Shown here in pieces: positions 17,574 to 26,638 of a stretch of DNA of 64,000 nucleotides (positions are counted from its first letter, which is position 1; every line of letters starts with the position of its first letter). This stretch comes from Verrucomicrobiia bacterium (lineage in GTDB: Bacteria; Verrucomicrobiota; Verrucomicrobiia; Limisphaerales; JADLHS01): positions 1 to 64,000 of the forward strand of contig JAHCLO010000030.1 in the NCBI GenBank assembly GCA_026125285.1, written 5' to 3'. The notes beneath the pieces were generated by a model. It ran no database searches, was not told where the DNA came from, and saw nothing but the letters and a program-made list of their open reading frames with translations. The translations under genes were made by a program, and so were the position numbers.

Positions 17574-17590
17574 ACTTTGCAGTGCAAAGT
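17574..17590 (-). promoter_or_regulatory. Operator-like palindrome before the membrane protein/regulator pair
   Basis: The sequence ACTTTGC-N3-GCAAAGT is a perfect 7-bp inverted repeat. It sits 6 bases before the start codon of the membrane gene, almost the same spacing as the related site in front of ispH. Consensus of the two: ACTTTGY-N3-RCAAAGY. Probably the autoregulatory site of the wHTH protein. Confidence 0.65.
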
Positions 17591-17703
17591 GATTGTGTGC
17601 AAGAAGATTTTTAAAACGTTTTCCGGACGGAAGTGGACGGCGGCGGAGGGATAATTCGCGGGTAGTGCCGTGACAAACATGGTTCGAGACAAGGTGGGGC
17701 GTG

Positions 17704-17760
17704 TCACTCCGCGCGCGCCGTTGAGGAAGCGAGGTGTAAGTTGCGGTGCGCCCGGAGTGA
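17704..17760. repeat. REP-like imperfect palindrome
   Basis: The arm TCACTCCGCGCGCGCCG (17704-17720) is answered by CGGTGCGCCCGGAGTGA (17744-17760), 15 of 17 positions pairing. It lies in the 381-bp divergent gap between the membrane/regulator operon and clpS. The rest of the gap shows no gene. Confidence 0.55.
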
Positions 17761-17948
17761 GGCACCTACCTCTGCCCCACAGGAGGTGACGAGACTTCCT
17801 TGTCGCAGCACGAGTGCTCTTGATGGTTGGCGACGCGGTGCTGCGTTGTCAGACAGAGCATTCCTTCCATCGTGCCCTGCACCCAGACTTTCTGCTTCAG
17901 CCAGTGCGCCATCTCGACATTTCGGCACGGTCTGACTATGGTTCCGGC

Positions 17949-18257
17949 ATGGCTGCAACCGCAACACCGGAAGTTCTGCCCGACCTCGGGCAGGAGGAGC
18001 AAACCGGATCGAAATCCGATCTGGAGGCGGCGTGGCTGGTGATTTGTTGGAACGATCCGGTAAACCTTATGACCTACGTCACGCACGTATTTCAGAGGGT
18101 GTTTGGATGGAACCGGCAGAAGGCGGAGTTTCACATGCTGCAGGTTCACAAACAGGGCAAGAGCCTGCTGGCCCGCACCACGATGGAGCAGGCAGAGCAC
18201 TACGTCCACCAACTCCAGAAATACACCTTGCACGCCACCATGGAGCGCGAATCGTGA
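17949..18257 (+). CDS. clpS: ClpS-type adaptor for ClpAP/ClpCP
   Basis: The 102-residue protein carries the ClpS fold: a flexible head, then WLVICWNDPVNLMTYVTHVFQRVFGW, where NDPVN marks the substrate-binding loop, then LQVHKQGKSLLARTTMEQAEHYVHQL. ClpS hands proteins with destabilising N-terminal residues to the Clp protease. The ATG at 17949 gives a typical length; longer upstream frames cross the palindromic repeat. Its stop overlaps the GTG of the next gene, and aat follows, so the operon links tagging and delivery of N-degron substrates. Confidence 0.88.
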   Translation: MAATATPEVLPDLGQEEQTGSKSDLEAAWLVICWNDPVNLMTYVTHVFQRVFGWNRQKAEFHMLQVHKQGKSLLARTTMEQAEHYVHQLQKYTLHATMERES

Positions 18258-18739
18258 AACTCATCCGTGCGTATCAGCAGGAGTTTACATTCGGCATTGG
18301 CCGTCGCGAGAAGCAGTTGCTGTTTCAAATGTTGCAGCTCTATCCATTGGTGCCGCCAGCCCATCATCGGCTCTCTCAATCGGGCGAAGGACCGGCGCAT
18401 GACGAAAATCAACGTCTGCTGGAGGAATCACTCGCCGAACAGCGGCGGGAAAACCGCCGCGAAGTGCAGGCGATGCTCAGCGAGCCTGCGCGCTTCCGGG
18501 AAACGAAGGAAGGTCTGCGGTTCACGCTCACCGGATCGGAGATGGAATGGCTGCTACAGGTACTCAATGACGTGCGCATCGGCGCCTGGCTGGCGCTGGG
18601 GGAACCGGAGGAACTGGAACTTCCCGAAGTTACACGGACCAACGCGCCCTATCTCCTCGCGCTGGAGTCGGCGGGTTATTTTGAATCCGCGTTGCTGGAC
18701 GCATTGGGCGGGAAGAACCCGCCGCGTCCGAGGCACTGA
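18254..18739 (+). CDS. DUF2017-like protein downstream of clpS
   Basis: The GTG start at 18254 overlaps the clpS stop (GTGA). The 161-residue product is mostly helical and acidic: FGIGRREKQLLFQMLQLYPLVP, then LLEESLAEQRRENRREVQAMLSE, then LTGSEMEWLLQVLNDVRIGAWLALGEPEELE. The last segment fits DUF2017, which follows clpS in many actinobacteria. Its function is unknown; constant pairing suggests a role in Clp adaptor function. No membrane segment or signal peptide. Confidence 0.7.
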   Translation: MKLIRAYQQEFTFGIGRREKQLLFQMLQLYPLVPPAHHRLSQSGEGPAHDENQRLLEESLAEQRRENRREVQAMLSEPARFRETKEGLRFTLTGSEMEWLLQVLNDVRIGAWLALGEPEELELPEVTRTNAPYLLALESAGYFESALLDALGGKNPPRPRH

Positions 18740-18763
18740 GCCGGCGCTACCGGCGCATCTGCC

Positions 18764-19435
18764 ATGCCCGCTGTAACCCGCCCTCCATGGCGTTTTCCCG
18801 ATCCGCGAGTCGCGGACGATGAAGGATTAGTGGCCGTGGGGGGCGACCTCTCTGTACCGAGGCTGTTGCTGGCCTACCGAAGCGGCATTTTTCCGTGGAC
18901 GGTGAATCCGGTGTCCTGGTGGTCGCCGAATCCGCGCGCCATTTTTGAACTCGAACATTTCCATACCCCGCGCAGTCTGGCGAAGGTCCTCCGCCGGGCG
19001 CCGTTCAACGTTACCTGCAATCGCGCGTTTCGGCGGGTGATGGAGGCGTGCGCCACTCCCGGGCCGGGAAGGCGCGGCACATGGATTACGCCGGAATTCA
19101 TCGAGGCATACACAGGGCTGCATCAAGCCGGGCATGCGCACAGTCTCGAGTGCTGGTTGAGTGGAGAGTTGGTGGGCGGCATTTACGGGGTGACAGCCGG
19201 CGGCCTATTCGCGGGCGAATCCATGTTTCATCGCGTTAGCAATGCGTCCAAGGTCGCTCTTTACCACCTGGTCGCCCGGCTGCGTGAACGCCGCTTCACG
19301 CTGTTCGATATTCAGATGATCACGCCGGCAACCCGACAACTCGGAGCGATTGAAATCTCCCGAGACGAATACCTGGACCGCCTGGCAACCGCAACGAGGT
19401 TGGATTGCCGGTTTGAGGATTCTGCGACGGAGTGA
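18764..19435 (+). CDS. aat: Leucyl/phenylalanyl-tRNA--protein transferase
   Basis: The 223-residue enzyme moves Leu or Phe from aminoacyl-tRNA to proteins with N-terminal Arg or Lys, marking them for ClpS recognition. Family signatures are clear: FPDPRVADDEGLVAVGGDLSVPRLLLAYRSGIFPW, WWSPNPRAIF, a central GTWITPEFIEAY with HSLECWLSGELVGGIYGVTAGGLFAGESMF, and FDIQMITPATRQLGAIEISRDEYL. Length is typical. It lies 24 bp after the DUF2017 gene, in the same operon as clpS. Confidence 0.95.
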   Translation: MPAVTRPPWRFPDPRVADDEGLVAVGGDLSVPRLLLAYRSGIFPWTVNPVSWWSPNPRAIFELEHFHTPRSLAKVLRRAPFNVTCNRAFRRVMEACATPGPGRRGTWITPEFIEAYTGLHQAGHAHSLECWLSGELVGGIYGVTAGGLFAGESMFHRVSNASKVALYHLVARLRERRFTLFDIQMITPATRQLGAIEISRDEYLDRLATATRLDCRFEDSATE

Positions 19436-19587
19436 AGCGCGCCGTGTCTGATTATGGCTATTGCATTGCCGGTGCGCGCGGGTAGCGGAACCGGAGTGGT
19501 TCGACCGGCGAATCGAGACTTTGGCTCTTCGCCCGGGTCTTTTATGTCCGGCCCGCCTACCCGTCTGCACAGCCAACCGACAGCCGA

Positions 19588-20436
19588 TTACGGAGCTTCG
19601 CCCCGAGCCAGCCGGGCGTTGACATCCGCGATCACCGGTTCGATGTCGGCCAGACTGTCTATGACGTAGTGCGCGCCGGCTTTGCGCAGAATGTCGCGCG
19701 TCTGCTCGAGGCGGCGTTGGATTTCGGCCTTCGACAGGGTGGCCTCTTCCTCCAGCGTGTTGATGTTCATGTAATTGCTGTAGCGCGCCACGCCCACCGC
19801 CCAGCAGCCCGCGTTCAATCCTTCACCCACGCCGCTGATGGTGTCATCCACCTTGATCACCGATTCGATGGGCCAGGCATCCAGCAGGTCGAGGTTGCGA
19901 TAGACCATGAACGGCCGGGGCCGCGCGCCATGCACCACTTCGTCGCCCGCCACCGAGGCGTCCGGCACGTAACCCTGCTTCTTGGCGGCCTTTTCGAGAA
20001 TGTCCACCATCGGTCGGGTGAAGCCGGTGGAACTGCCGATCTTGATGCCCTGGGATTGCAGCCGCTTGATGACCTTGGCCACCCCCGGCAGCAGCTTGGT
20101 GTACTGCGGCAGGCACGCGAGTTGGGCCGGCACAAAATCGGCAAACATGCGGTCCACATCCGACTGATTGGGATACTTCCCGTGGACCCTCTTCCAGCGC
20201 TCACGAATCACCGGGTCTTCGGTGAGCGCCTTGATGTGGAGATCCTTGCGCAACCCCATCGGGCCGCGGGCTTCTTCCATGGAAATCTCGACGCCTTGAT
20301 TCTTGAACACTTCAACGAACACGACCGCCGGGGCGATGACATAGGCATCGGCCGTCGTGCCGCTCCAGTCCAGAATGACAGCGGACACCTTGCCCTTGTA
20401 CAGGCGTTTGAAGACAAAGTTGTGATTGGAACTCAT
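19588..20436 (-). CDS. phnX: Phosphonoacetaldehyde hydrolase (phosphonatase)
   Basis: The 282-residue HAD-superfamily enzyme splits phosphonoacetaldehyde into acetaldehyde and phosphate. The HAD nucleophile motif is DWSGTTAD (Asp23). The PhnX-specific Schiff-base lysine lies in PMGLRKDLHIKAL (Lys64), and VIKVDDTISGVGEGLNAGCWAVGV is HAD motif 3. Length matches known phosphonatases (about 270). No phnW (2-aminoethylphosphonate transaminase) is in the window; a transporter and an alcohol dehydrogenase follow upstream on the same strand, so the aldehyde may come from another phosphonate. Confidence 0.93.
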   Translation of the reverse strand: MSSNHNFVFKRLYKGKVSAVILDWSGTTADAYVIAPAVVFVEVFKNQGVEISMEEARGPMGLRKDLHIKALTEDPVIRERWKRVHGKYPNQSDVDRMFADFVPAQLACLPQYTKLLPGVAKVIKRLQSQGIKIGSSTGFTRPMVDILEKAAKKQGYVPDASVAGDEVVHGARPRPFMVYRNLDLLDAWPIESVIKVDDTISGVGEGLNAGCWAVGVARYSNYMNINTLEEEATLSKAEIQRRLEQTRDILRKAGAHYVIDSLADIEPVIADVNARLARGEAP

Positions 20437-20788
20437 GGGTTTGGTTTAGATGTTTGGTGGTTGTTGATTGATTGATTCTCTACGGACAGGAAAGACCTGG
20501 TCGCCGGAAGAGTTGTCGCACCGTGCATCTTGATCAGGCCATCAAATCCGACGGCTCTGCGATGGCGAATCATCACGGGCGTGCCTGGCGCGAGCAACGC
20601 AATAACTTCGCAATCGCGGACATTGCTGCTTCTGTGTTGTGGCGCTCTCACGGTTTTTTGTTATCCGAGCCGCGGACTTTAGAAGCCGGACGGGTCAAAA
20701 GTCAACTGGCGGTCTCAATTCAGTTTTTCCCGCCGCGCGCCCTGCCTCCGCCGTGAATCGTCGTCGTTGTTTCCTTCTTTCGATGGGT
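20437..20788. other. Intergenic gap, no feature seen
   Basis: This stretch of about 350 bp separates phnX from the MFS transporter gene. It holds short frames on both strands, none with family-like sequence, and no strong palindrome. It probably contains the phnX promoter (minus strand), but I could not pick out convincing -35 and -10 boxes. Confidence 0.4.
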
Positions 20789-22135
20789 TCATGAAGCGGG
20801 CTTCGCTGCACGCGCCGGTACGGCATTCCATTTGGGCAACAAGAGGAGCGCGGCCAGCAAGATGAAACAGCCCATGCCGGTGAACATCACGTCCCAGCCG
20901 TAGCGTTCCGAGATCATGCCGGGCAGCCACAGACCGAGAATCTGGCCGGTGGAGCCCAGTCCGTTGATAAAACCCGCCGCCGATCCCGCGCCGCCTTTCG
21001 TCCCGAAATCCACCGCGCTGGTCGCACTGATCAGCGAATCGGGACCGAAGAGAAAGCAACCAATCGCCGCCAGCACCAGAATCATGGCCAGGCGACTGTT
21101 GGTTGCGGTGACGGTGTTGAATGAAAACAAAATGAGCGACAGACCGAACAAGCCGATGACGATGACCGGCATCCGTCGCGCTTGAAACCATTTATCCGAG
21201 ACATACCCCGCCAAGATCACCCCCGGCGGCCCGGCGGCCTCGAAGAACGCGCTGATGAACGCCGAATCGCCGATGTTCGTGCCCATGCGTTCGGAAATGA
21301 TGACCGGCCCCCAGAACAATAACGCATAGCGGATAGGTTTGAGCAGAAAGTAAATCGCGCCCAGGCGCAGGATCATTGGACTGGCAATCACCTCGCGCAC
21401 GAATTTCAGCGCTCGCTGGCTTTTGGACTCCGCGGGGGTGCGAGGTTTCGATTTCGACGAAATGACGTCCACCGGTTCACCGTGATACTGCTCGACTGGC
21501 GGCAGCCCGACATCTTCGGGACGGTTGCGTTGCCGGAAAAAGAAGAGTACCGCGAGGAGCAACAGGACGAGTGCCGGCAGATGGAAAGCGTAGCGCCAAT
21601 CACCAAAATGGAGCGCCACGTAGCCCGCAAACGCGCTGGCCACCATTCCGCCGAAAGCGTAATTCGTGGACCAAAAACCGAAGACCCGTCCGCGCTCGCG
21701 GCGCGAGAACCAGCAACTCACATTCTTTGTTAATGGTGCCCAGCCGGACGCTTGGAAGAGTCCCTGCAAAAAGAACAATCCGCCAAACACGATCACCGGC
21801 GTGGAGAAGCCCATGAGCACCGCGACGAGGCTGGAACCGATCATTCCGGTCAATACCACCACCCGCGGGCCGAAGCGGTCACCTGCCATGCCCCACAGGA
21901 ACTGTCCGGCGGCATACGCGATTCCGAACGACAGATCCACCAGTCCCATCGTGGACTTTGTCATCTCCATCGTTGGATCCTCGAGGATGCCAACCTTCGC
22001 AACGGCAAACGATTTTCGCGTGAAGTAATACCCGACGTAAGCGAGCCAGGTGACAATGAGAATCGTCCAGCGCCAGCGTTCGTAACGCGGGTCGCGAACG
22101 GTTTTCGCAGCAGTTTCCGGAGTCGGATTAATCAT
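20789..22135 (-). CDS. MFS transporter, organophosphate:phosphate antiporter type
   Basis: The 448-residue protein has 12 helices and the signatures of the GlpT/UhpT group: WLAYVGYYFTRKSFAVAK in helix 1, GQFLWGMAGDRFGPR in the helix 2-3 loop, and GWAPLTKNVSCWFSRRERGRVFGFWSTNYAFGG in helices 4-5. GlpT-group proteins exchange organic phosphates for phosphate. Placed between phnX and a phosphonate-type alcohol dehydrogenase, it is a good candidate for phosphonate or phosphonoaldehyde-precursor uptake (inference from position). The long loop after helix 6 (SKSKPRTPAESKSQ) is typical. Confidence 0.85.
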   Translation of the reverse strand: MINPTPETAAKTVRDPRYERWRWTILIVTWLAYVGYYFTRKSFAVAKVGILEDPTMEMTKSTMGLVDLSFGIAYAAGQFLWGMAGDRFGPRVVVLTGMIGSSLVAVLMGFSTPVIVFGGLFFLQGLFQASGWAPLTKNVSCWFSRRERGRVFGFWSTNYAFGGMVASAFAGYVALHFGDWRYAFHLPALVLLLLAVLFFFRQRNRPEDVGLPPVEQYHGEPVDVISSKSKPRTPAESKSQRALKFVREVIASPMILRLGAIYFLLKPIRYALLFWGPVIISERMGTNIGDSAFISAFFEAAGPPGVILAGYVSDKWFQARRMPVIVIGLFGLSLILFSFNTVTATNSRLAMILVLAAIGCFLFGPDSLISATSAVDFGTKGGAGSAAGFINGLGSTGQILGLWLPGMISERYGWDVMFTGMGCFILLAALLLLPKWNAVPARAAKPAS

Positions 22136-22171
22136 AAGCTAAGGCTCCGGGTGCGCTTCCCCCTACGGCGG

Positions 22172-23278
22172 TTATTCTGAGCCGGGTTTGGTACAGGTTC
22201 GCACTCCAACACGATGCGCGCCGGATACGAGGGCATAATTGAAGGCTTCGTTCACGGAGTCGAGATCGAACTTGTCATGCACCAGCCGCGCGAATGGAAA
22301 CCGTGTGTGGTTGTGCTCGATGAATTCCACCGCCGCGACCAGGTCCGGCAAGTTGTAGTTGTGCAGCCCGGTGATCGTATGAAGTTTGCGCACGACCTGC
22401 TCGGCATTGATCTGTAACGGTCGTTGGGGAGACACCGCGCCCACGAGCACCAGGATGCCGCCGGTTCCCAAAGCACCCAACAACGCCTCCATCGTCCCAG
22501 ACACACCGCTGAAATCCAATGCCACGGTGACGGCTTCTCCCGGGACGCGGGCGGCAAGTTGCTCCTTCAACGGTTGCGTCGGCGATAACTTCACCACCTC
22601 GTCCGCGCCGAATTCCCGTGCCGCTGCCAGGCGCGCATCGTCTATGTCCACGGCGATCACGCGCGTCGCCCCCGCGTTGCGGCTCATGGCGCAAGCGACG
22701 ACGCCCAGCATCCCGGCCCCGGCGATCACGACGTTCTGGTCCTTGATCTCCCCGGCAAGGCGAAGCGAACCCGCCACAGTGGCCACGGAACAGTTGATCA
22801 ACGCACTCACGGTCAGCGGGACCTGTTGATCAACGTGGATCACCGGCGTGTGCCGGCGCAGGATGCAATACTCCGCCAGACCACCGTGCAACGTGCTGTC
22901 GGGCCGGATCTGTTCATGGCCGTATTTGAACAAGCCTTCACCCTTTTGCGGAATACCCCGGCGCGCAAGGTGAGAGCAAGGATCGGAAGCATAAATGGCC
23001 CAAGTCACCCGGTCACCCACCCGCAATCGCGCCCCGCGACCATCCTGCGTTGGCGCGTCCGGCCCCAACTCCTCTATACGCCCCACGATTTCATGGCCGA
23101 GGATCGTGGGCGTCTTCTCAATCCGCTTTCCTGAGAAGGTAGTCAGGTCACTCCGGCAAAGCGTGGTGTATTCATTGCGCACCAGGATTTCGCCCTCGCG
23201 CAGTGGCGGCACGACCACAGTTTCATACGTGATGGGCCGGTCCTTTGAATGGAAGACCGCCAGGCGGCTTGTTTGCAT
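22172..23278 (-). CDS. Zinc-type alcohol dehydrogenase, phosphonate-catabolism associated
   Basis: The 368-residue medium-chain dehydrogenase has the catalytic zinc site Cys41 and His62-Glu63 (TTLCRSDL, GHEIVGRIEE) and a Rossmann domain with VVIAGAGMLGVVACAM and VIAVDIDD. The four-cysteine structural zinc loop is missing. These traits and the DRPITYETVVVPPLREGEILVRNEYTTLCRSDL head fit the dehydrogenase subfamily found beside phnX genes (TIGR03366-like). It may oxidise 2-hydroxyethylphosphonate to the PhnX substrate or reduce the acetaldehyde product; direction is inferred. Start at 23278; upstream sequence is not conserved-looking. Confidence 0.85.
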   Translation of the reverse strand: MQTSRLAVFHSKDRPITYETVVVPPLREGEILVRNEYTTLCRSDLTTFSGKRIEKTPTILGHEIVGRIEELGPDAPTQDGRGARLRVGDRVTWAIYASDPCSHLARRGIPQKGEGLFKYGHEQIRPDSTLHGGLAEYCILRRHTPVIHVDQQVPLTVSALINCSVATVAGSLRLAGEIKDQNVVIAGAGMLGVVACAMSRNAGATRVIAVDIDDARLAAAREFGADEVVKLSPTQPLKEQLAARVPGEAVTVALDFSGVSGTMEALLGALGTGGILVLVGAVSPQRPLQINAEQVVRKLHTITGLHNYNLPDLVAAVEFIEHNHTRFPFARLVHDKFDLDSVNEAFNYALVSGAHRVGVRTCTKPGSE

Positions 23279-23600
23279 GATTTCCGGGCAGTATAGGATT
23301 GCCACGCCGGCGGCACAACTCTGGCGGCATTTTGATTTCCGGCTTCGTCTGTGGGCGCGGCGGGGTTTCGTACAATTGGGCATGGAGATGCTGGCCAGGC
23401 CGGAGATTTGCGGAGGACGTCGCCGCCCCCAAATGAACGCGGCGAGCATGGAATGTTTTTCGCTTCTTCACGATCGCTTGTGCGCATTTGTGAGAATCGT
23501 GGGCGGAATCCGAGGAGTGGCCGGCAGTCTTGTCCAAAAGGTGGACAAGGGGAGTTGTCTTTTCGGCCAAAGCGCACCAGATTATCAATCAAAATGTCGC
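23279..23600. other. Divergent intergenic region
   Basis: This gap of about 320 bp separates the dehydrogenase and the metzincin gene, so it must hold both promoters. The only structure seen is a short perfect palindrome, CTTGTCC-N7-GGACAAG (23529-23549), 52 bp before the metzincin ATG. It could be an operator or an RNA hairpin. No gene is supported. Confidence 0.4.
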
Positions 23601-26558
23601 ATGAAGTTTAGAGCCTCTCAGCTTGCCTCACTGGCCACGTTGGTGGCGGTGATCTTGTCCGGGCTGGTGGAAGTGGCCGCGGCGCAGCAACCCCGACCGC
23701 GTCCACGTGAATTTCCACCGGGCGCTTTGCGCAGCCTGGAGGATCTCCCCGCCGGTGGCTTGCGCACCAAGATCGAAAAGCTTCCGACCACAGCGCGACA
23801 GCGGGCGGTCGCTTGGTTGCAGGAATTCCACTTTACCGAACATGATTTGGAGTCAATGGAAACCGATCCCGAGGGTGGCATCTATTATGTGGACCTATTT
23901 GAGATGGAGCCAGCATCCGCGGCCGATGAAAGCGAACCGGTGGTCAGCCAAGCGGCCGTGCCGGTCAATCCGTTTCCGGGGAATCTGGCGTTTCATAGTC
24001 GGCCAGGGGCGCCGAACGTCTTGTATTTGAATTTCACCGGTGAGGACGTCAGTGGAACAGCTTGGAACACCTCACTCGGTCGAACTCTGATTCCCGCCCT
24101 GCCGTTCAGCACGGACTCGGATTATTCGACCTTTAGCGATGCGGAGCAGGCGATAATCAAGCGGGTCTGGCAACGAGTGGCGGAAGATTACGCGCCGTTT
24201 GATATTGATGTGACTACCGAGCGTCCGGCGACGTTTAGCTCGCGGACGGCGCATGCGTTGATTACCCGGAATACGGACGCCAATGGCGATCCGAATCCCT
24301 CTTCCTCGGCGGGCGGGGTTGCGTACGTGAATGTTTTCGGCGGCAGCAGCTTCGCCAACTATCGGCCCGCCTGGATCTATCACAACAATCTGGGAAACAA
24401 CGAAGCAAACATCGCCGAGGCGACTTCCCACGAACTCGGCCACAATCTTGGTCTCAGTCACGATGGCAAGACGGACGGCACCTCGTACTACGGTGGGCAC
24501 GGCAGCGGAGACATCTCCTGGGGACCGATTATGGGCACGGGTTACAATCGCAATGTGAGTCAGTGGTCCAAGGGGGAGTATTATCTGGCCAACAACACCC
24601 AAGATGACCTGGCGGTCATTGCTGCGAAAACGGCCTATCGTCCGGATGATCACGGCAACACCCCGGCCAGCGCCAGTCCGCTGGTCATCACCGGCGGCAC
24701 GAACGTGGTTTCCACCACCCCGGAAAATGACTCTTTCAATCTTAACCCTGTCAACAAAGGCGTGTTGCACAACAGTGCGGATGTGGACGTGTTTAGTTTC
24801 GTGACCGGCAGCGGTCCCATGCGCTTGGCGGTGAACCCGTGGATCATGTCCTCCGGCACGCGAGGCGGAAACCTCGACGTGCTGCTCGAACTCTACAACG
24901 AGGCGGGTGCCCGCGTGCTCACCAACAATCCCGCCACCCAAACCACCGCTCTCATCCAGACCAATCTGCCTGAAGGACTGTATTTCCTCCATGTTCGCGG
25001 CACCGGTGTGGGCAATCCGCTCAGTTCGGCGCCCAGCGGCTACACGGCTTATGCGAGCGTGGGGCAGTACTTTATCAGCGGTTACGTGACGCCGTCAGAT
25101 TTTGTGGCCGCCCCGCAGGCCGAGTTGCTGATTACCGACCTCACGCAACCCGGCCAGGAATTGAAGCTGTTTACCGTCAGGTATTCCGACAATCTAGGCG
25201 TGGATGTTTCGACCCTGGATGACGCAGACCTCCGGATTACGGGGCCCAATGGCTATGACCGAGCCGCGCAGTTCATTTCGGTGGACGTGCCCACGGACGG
25301 CACCCCGCGGGTGGCAACATACTCCGCCGAACCGCCCACCGGCGCGGTGTGGACCACGGAAGACAACGGAACCTACAGCGTCTGGATGCAGGCAAAGGAA
25401 GTCGGCGACCTGGAGGGAGCATGGGTGGCCGCCGCACAACTGGGCCAGTTTGAAGTGAATGTACCTACCGTGCTCTACGCGGCAAACATGAGCACCAATC
25501 CCGGATGGACCCTCGAACCTCAGTGGGCCTTCGGTCCGCCGGCGTACCCCGGCGCCGGGCCGGTGGGCGGCTATACCGGCGCGAACATCATCGGCTACAA
25601 TCTGGGTGGCAATTACGCGAACCAGCTTGCGGCCAAATACGCCACGACTCCGGCCTTCAACTGTGCAGGTTACACCACATTGACGCTGAAATTTCATCGC
25701 TGGCTGCGCTTGCGCACCGGCGACACCGCCCTGATCCAGGTATCCACCAACGGCACGGATTGGAGCAATGTGTGGTCAACCACGCAGTCGGTAGCCGACA
25801 CTGCCTGGCAGGAGAGATTCTTCTCGTTGCCGCAATGGGTGGCGGGAAGCCCGACCGTGCAAATCCGGTGGGGCATTGCTTCCAACAACAGCCTGAATGA
25901 CATTGGCTGGAATCTGGATGACGTGGAGGTGACCGGCTACCCAAATCCCAACGCTCCACCCGCCAACGTGACCCTGACCGTTACGGTGAATGATGCAGCT
26001 TGGGGGGAGGTCAGCCCAAGCCACGTCGTGCAACCGCTGGGCTCGTTGGTGCAGATCACGGCCAGCCCGGCTACTTATTTCAACTTCGCAGGGTGGACCG
26101 GAGATGCGGTCGGCACAGACAATCCGTTGACCGTGAACCTGAATGTGGACCAAATGATTCAAGCCAACTTCAGTGAAATCGTTACGGCCAACCACGCGAC
26201 GCCACTGTGGTGGCTGGCAGCAAATGGATACACCAATGATTGGGAGGCCGCGGTCGAGTCCGTCGGGGCTAACGGCTTCCCAGTGTGGCAGTCGTACATT
26301 GCGGGTCTCACACCAAACGATCCCGAGAGTCAATTTCGTTTGTCCTTGGAGGCGGCCCCCGATGGTGTGACTTACGTGCTGAACTGGACTACAGTGACAG
26401 GACGGGTTTACACCGTCTGGTCGAGTACCGATCCGCTCAACGGTTTCGCGCCCGTGGCCGGGGCGGCCACGCTGCCGTGGACGGTCCAGAGTTTGACCAA
26501 CATTGTGAGCACCACTTCGCCTGCAATGTACTACCGGGTGGAAGTCCAAAAGCCCTGA
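23601..26558 (+). CDS. Secreted metzincin-type metalloprotease with PPC and InlB-like domains
   Basis: The 985-residue protein starts with a signal peptide (residues 1-28, ending VEVAAA). The zinc-binding motif HELGHNLGLSH (His277, Glu278, His281, His287) and a later GPIMGTGY Met-turn put it in the metzincins. A pre-peptidase C-terminal-like domain (about 380-495) holds VDVFSFVTGSGPMRLAV. A divergent InlB B-repeat covers about 790-856 (GEVSPSHVVQPLGSLVQITASP, FAGWTGDAVG). The end, RVYTVWSSTDPL...YYRVEVQ, is a C-terminal type common on exported verrucomicrobial proteins. Likely a surface or extracellular protease. Longer upstream frames overlap the divergent promoter region and are rejected. 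Confidence 0.88.
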   Translation: MKFRASQLASLATLVAVILSGLVEVAAAQQPRPRPREFPPGALRSLEDLPAGGLRTKIEKLPTTARQRAVAWLQEFHFTEHDLESMETDPEGGIYYVDLFEMEPASAADESEPVVSQAAVPVNPFPGNLAFHSRPGAPNVLYLNFTGEDVSGTAWNTSLGRTLIPALPFSTDSDYSTFSDAEQAIIKRVWQRVAEDYAPFDIDVTTERPATFSSRTAHALITRNTDANGDPNPSSSAGGVAYVNVFGGSSFANYRPAWIYHNNLGNNEANIAEATSHELGHNLGLSHDGKTDGTSYYGGHGSGDISWGPIMGTGYNRNVSQWSKGEYYLANNTQDDLAVIAAKTAYRPDDHGNTPASASPLVITGGTNVVSTTPENDSFNLNPVNKGVLHNSADVDVFSFVTGSGPMRLAVNPWIMSSGTRGGNLDVLLELYNEAGARVLTNNPATQTTALIQTNLPEGLYFLHVRGTGVGNPLSSAPSGYTAYASVGQYFISGYVTPSDFVAAPQAELLITDLTQPGQELKLFTVRYSDNLGVDVSTLDDADLRITGPNGYDRAAQFISVDVPTDGTPRVATYSAEPPTGAVWTTEDNGTYSVWMQAKEVGDLEGAWVAAAQLGQFEVNVPTVLYAANMSTNPGWTLEPQWAFGPPAYPGAGPVGGYTGANIIGYNLGGNYANQLAAKYATTPAFNCAGYTTLTLKFHRWLRLRTGDTALIQVSTNGTDWSNVWSTTQSVADTAWQERFFSLPQWVAGSPTVQIRWGIASNNSLNDIGWNLDDVEVTGYPNPNAPPANVTLTVTVNDAAWGEVSPSHVVQPLGSLVQITASPATYFNFAGWTGDAVGTDNPLTVNLNVDQMIQANFSEIVTANHATPLWWLAANGYTNDWEAAVESVGANGFPVWQSYIAGLTPNDPESQFRLSLEAAPDGVTYVLNWTTVTGRVYTVWSSTDPLNGFAPVAGAATLPWTVQSLTNIVSTTSPAMYYRVEVQKP

Positions 26559-26638
26559 CCTCGCGCCGGAGTCCAGGTGCAGGACCCAAACGAAGCCGCC
26601 GGGCTTGATCGGGATCTCGACCAGATACGGTCTCTCCG

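Noticed and set aside
20472..20756. A 94-codon plus-strand frame in the phnX/MFS gap
   Set aside because: No family-like sequence, no ribosome site, and composition unlike neighbouring genes.
22995..23600. A 5' extension of the metzincin gene running back to 22995
   Set aside because: It overlaps the dehydrogenase gene on the other strand and the divergent promoter region; the ATG at 23601 directly opens a good signal peptide.
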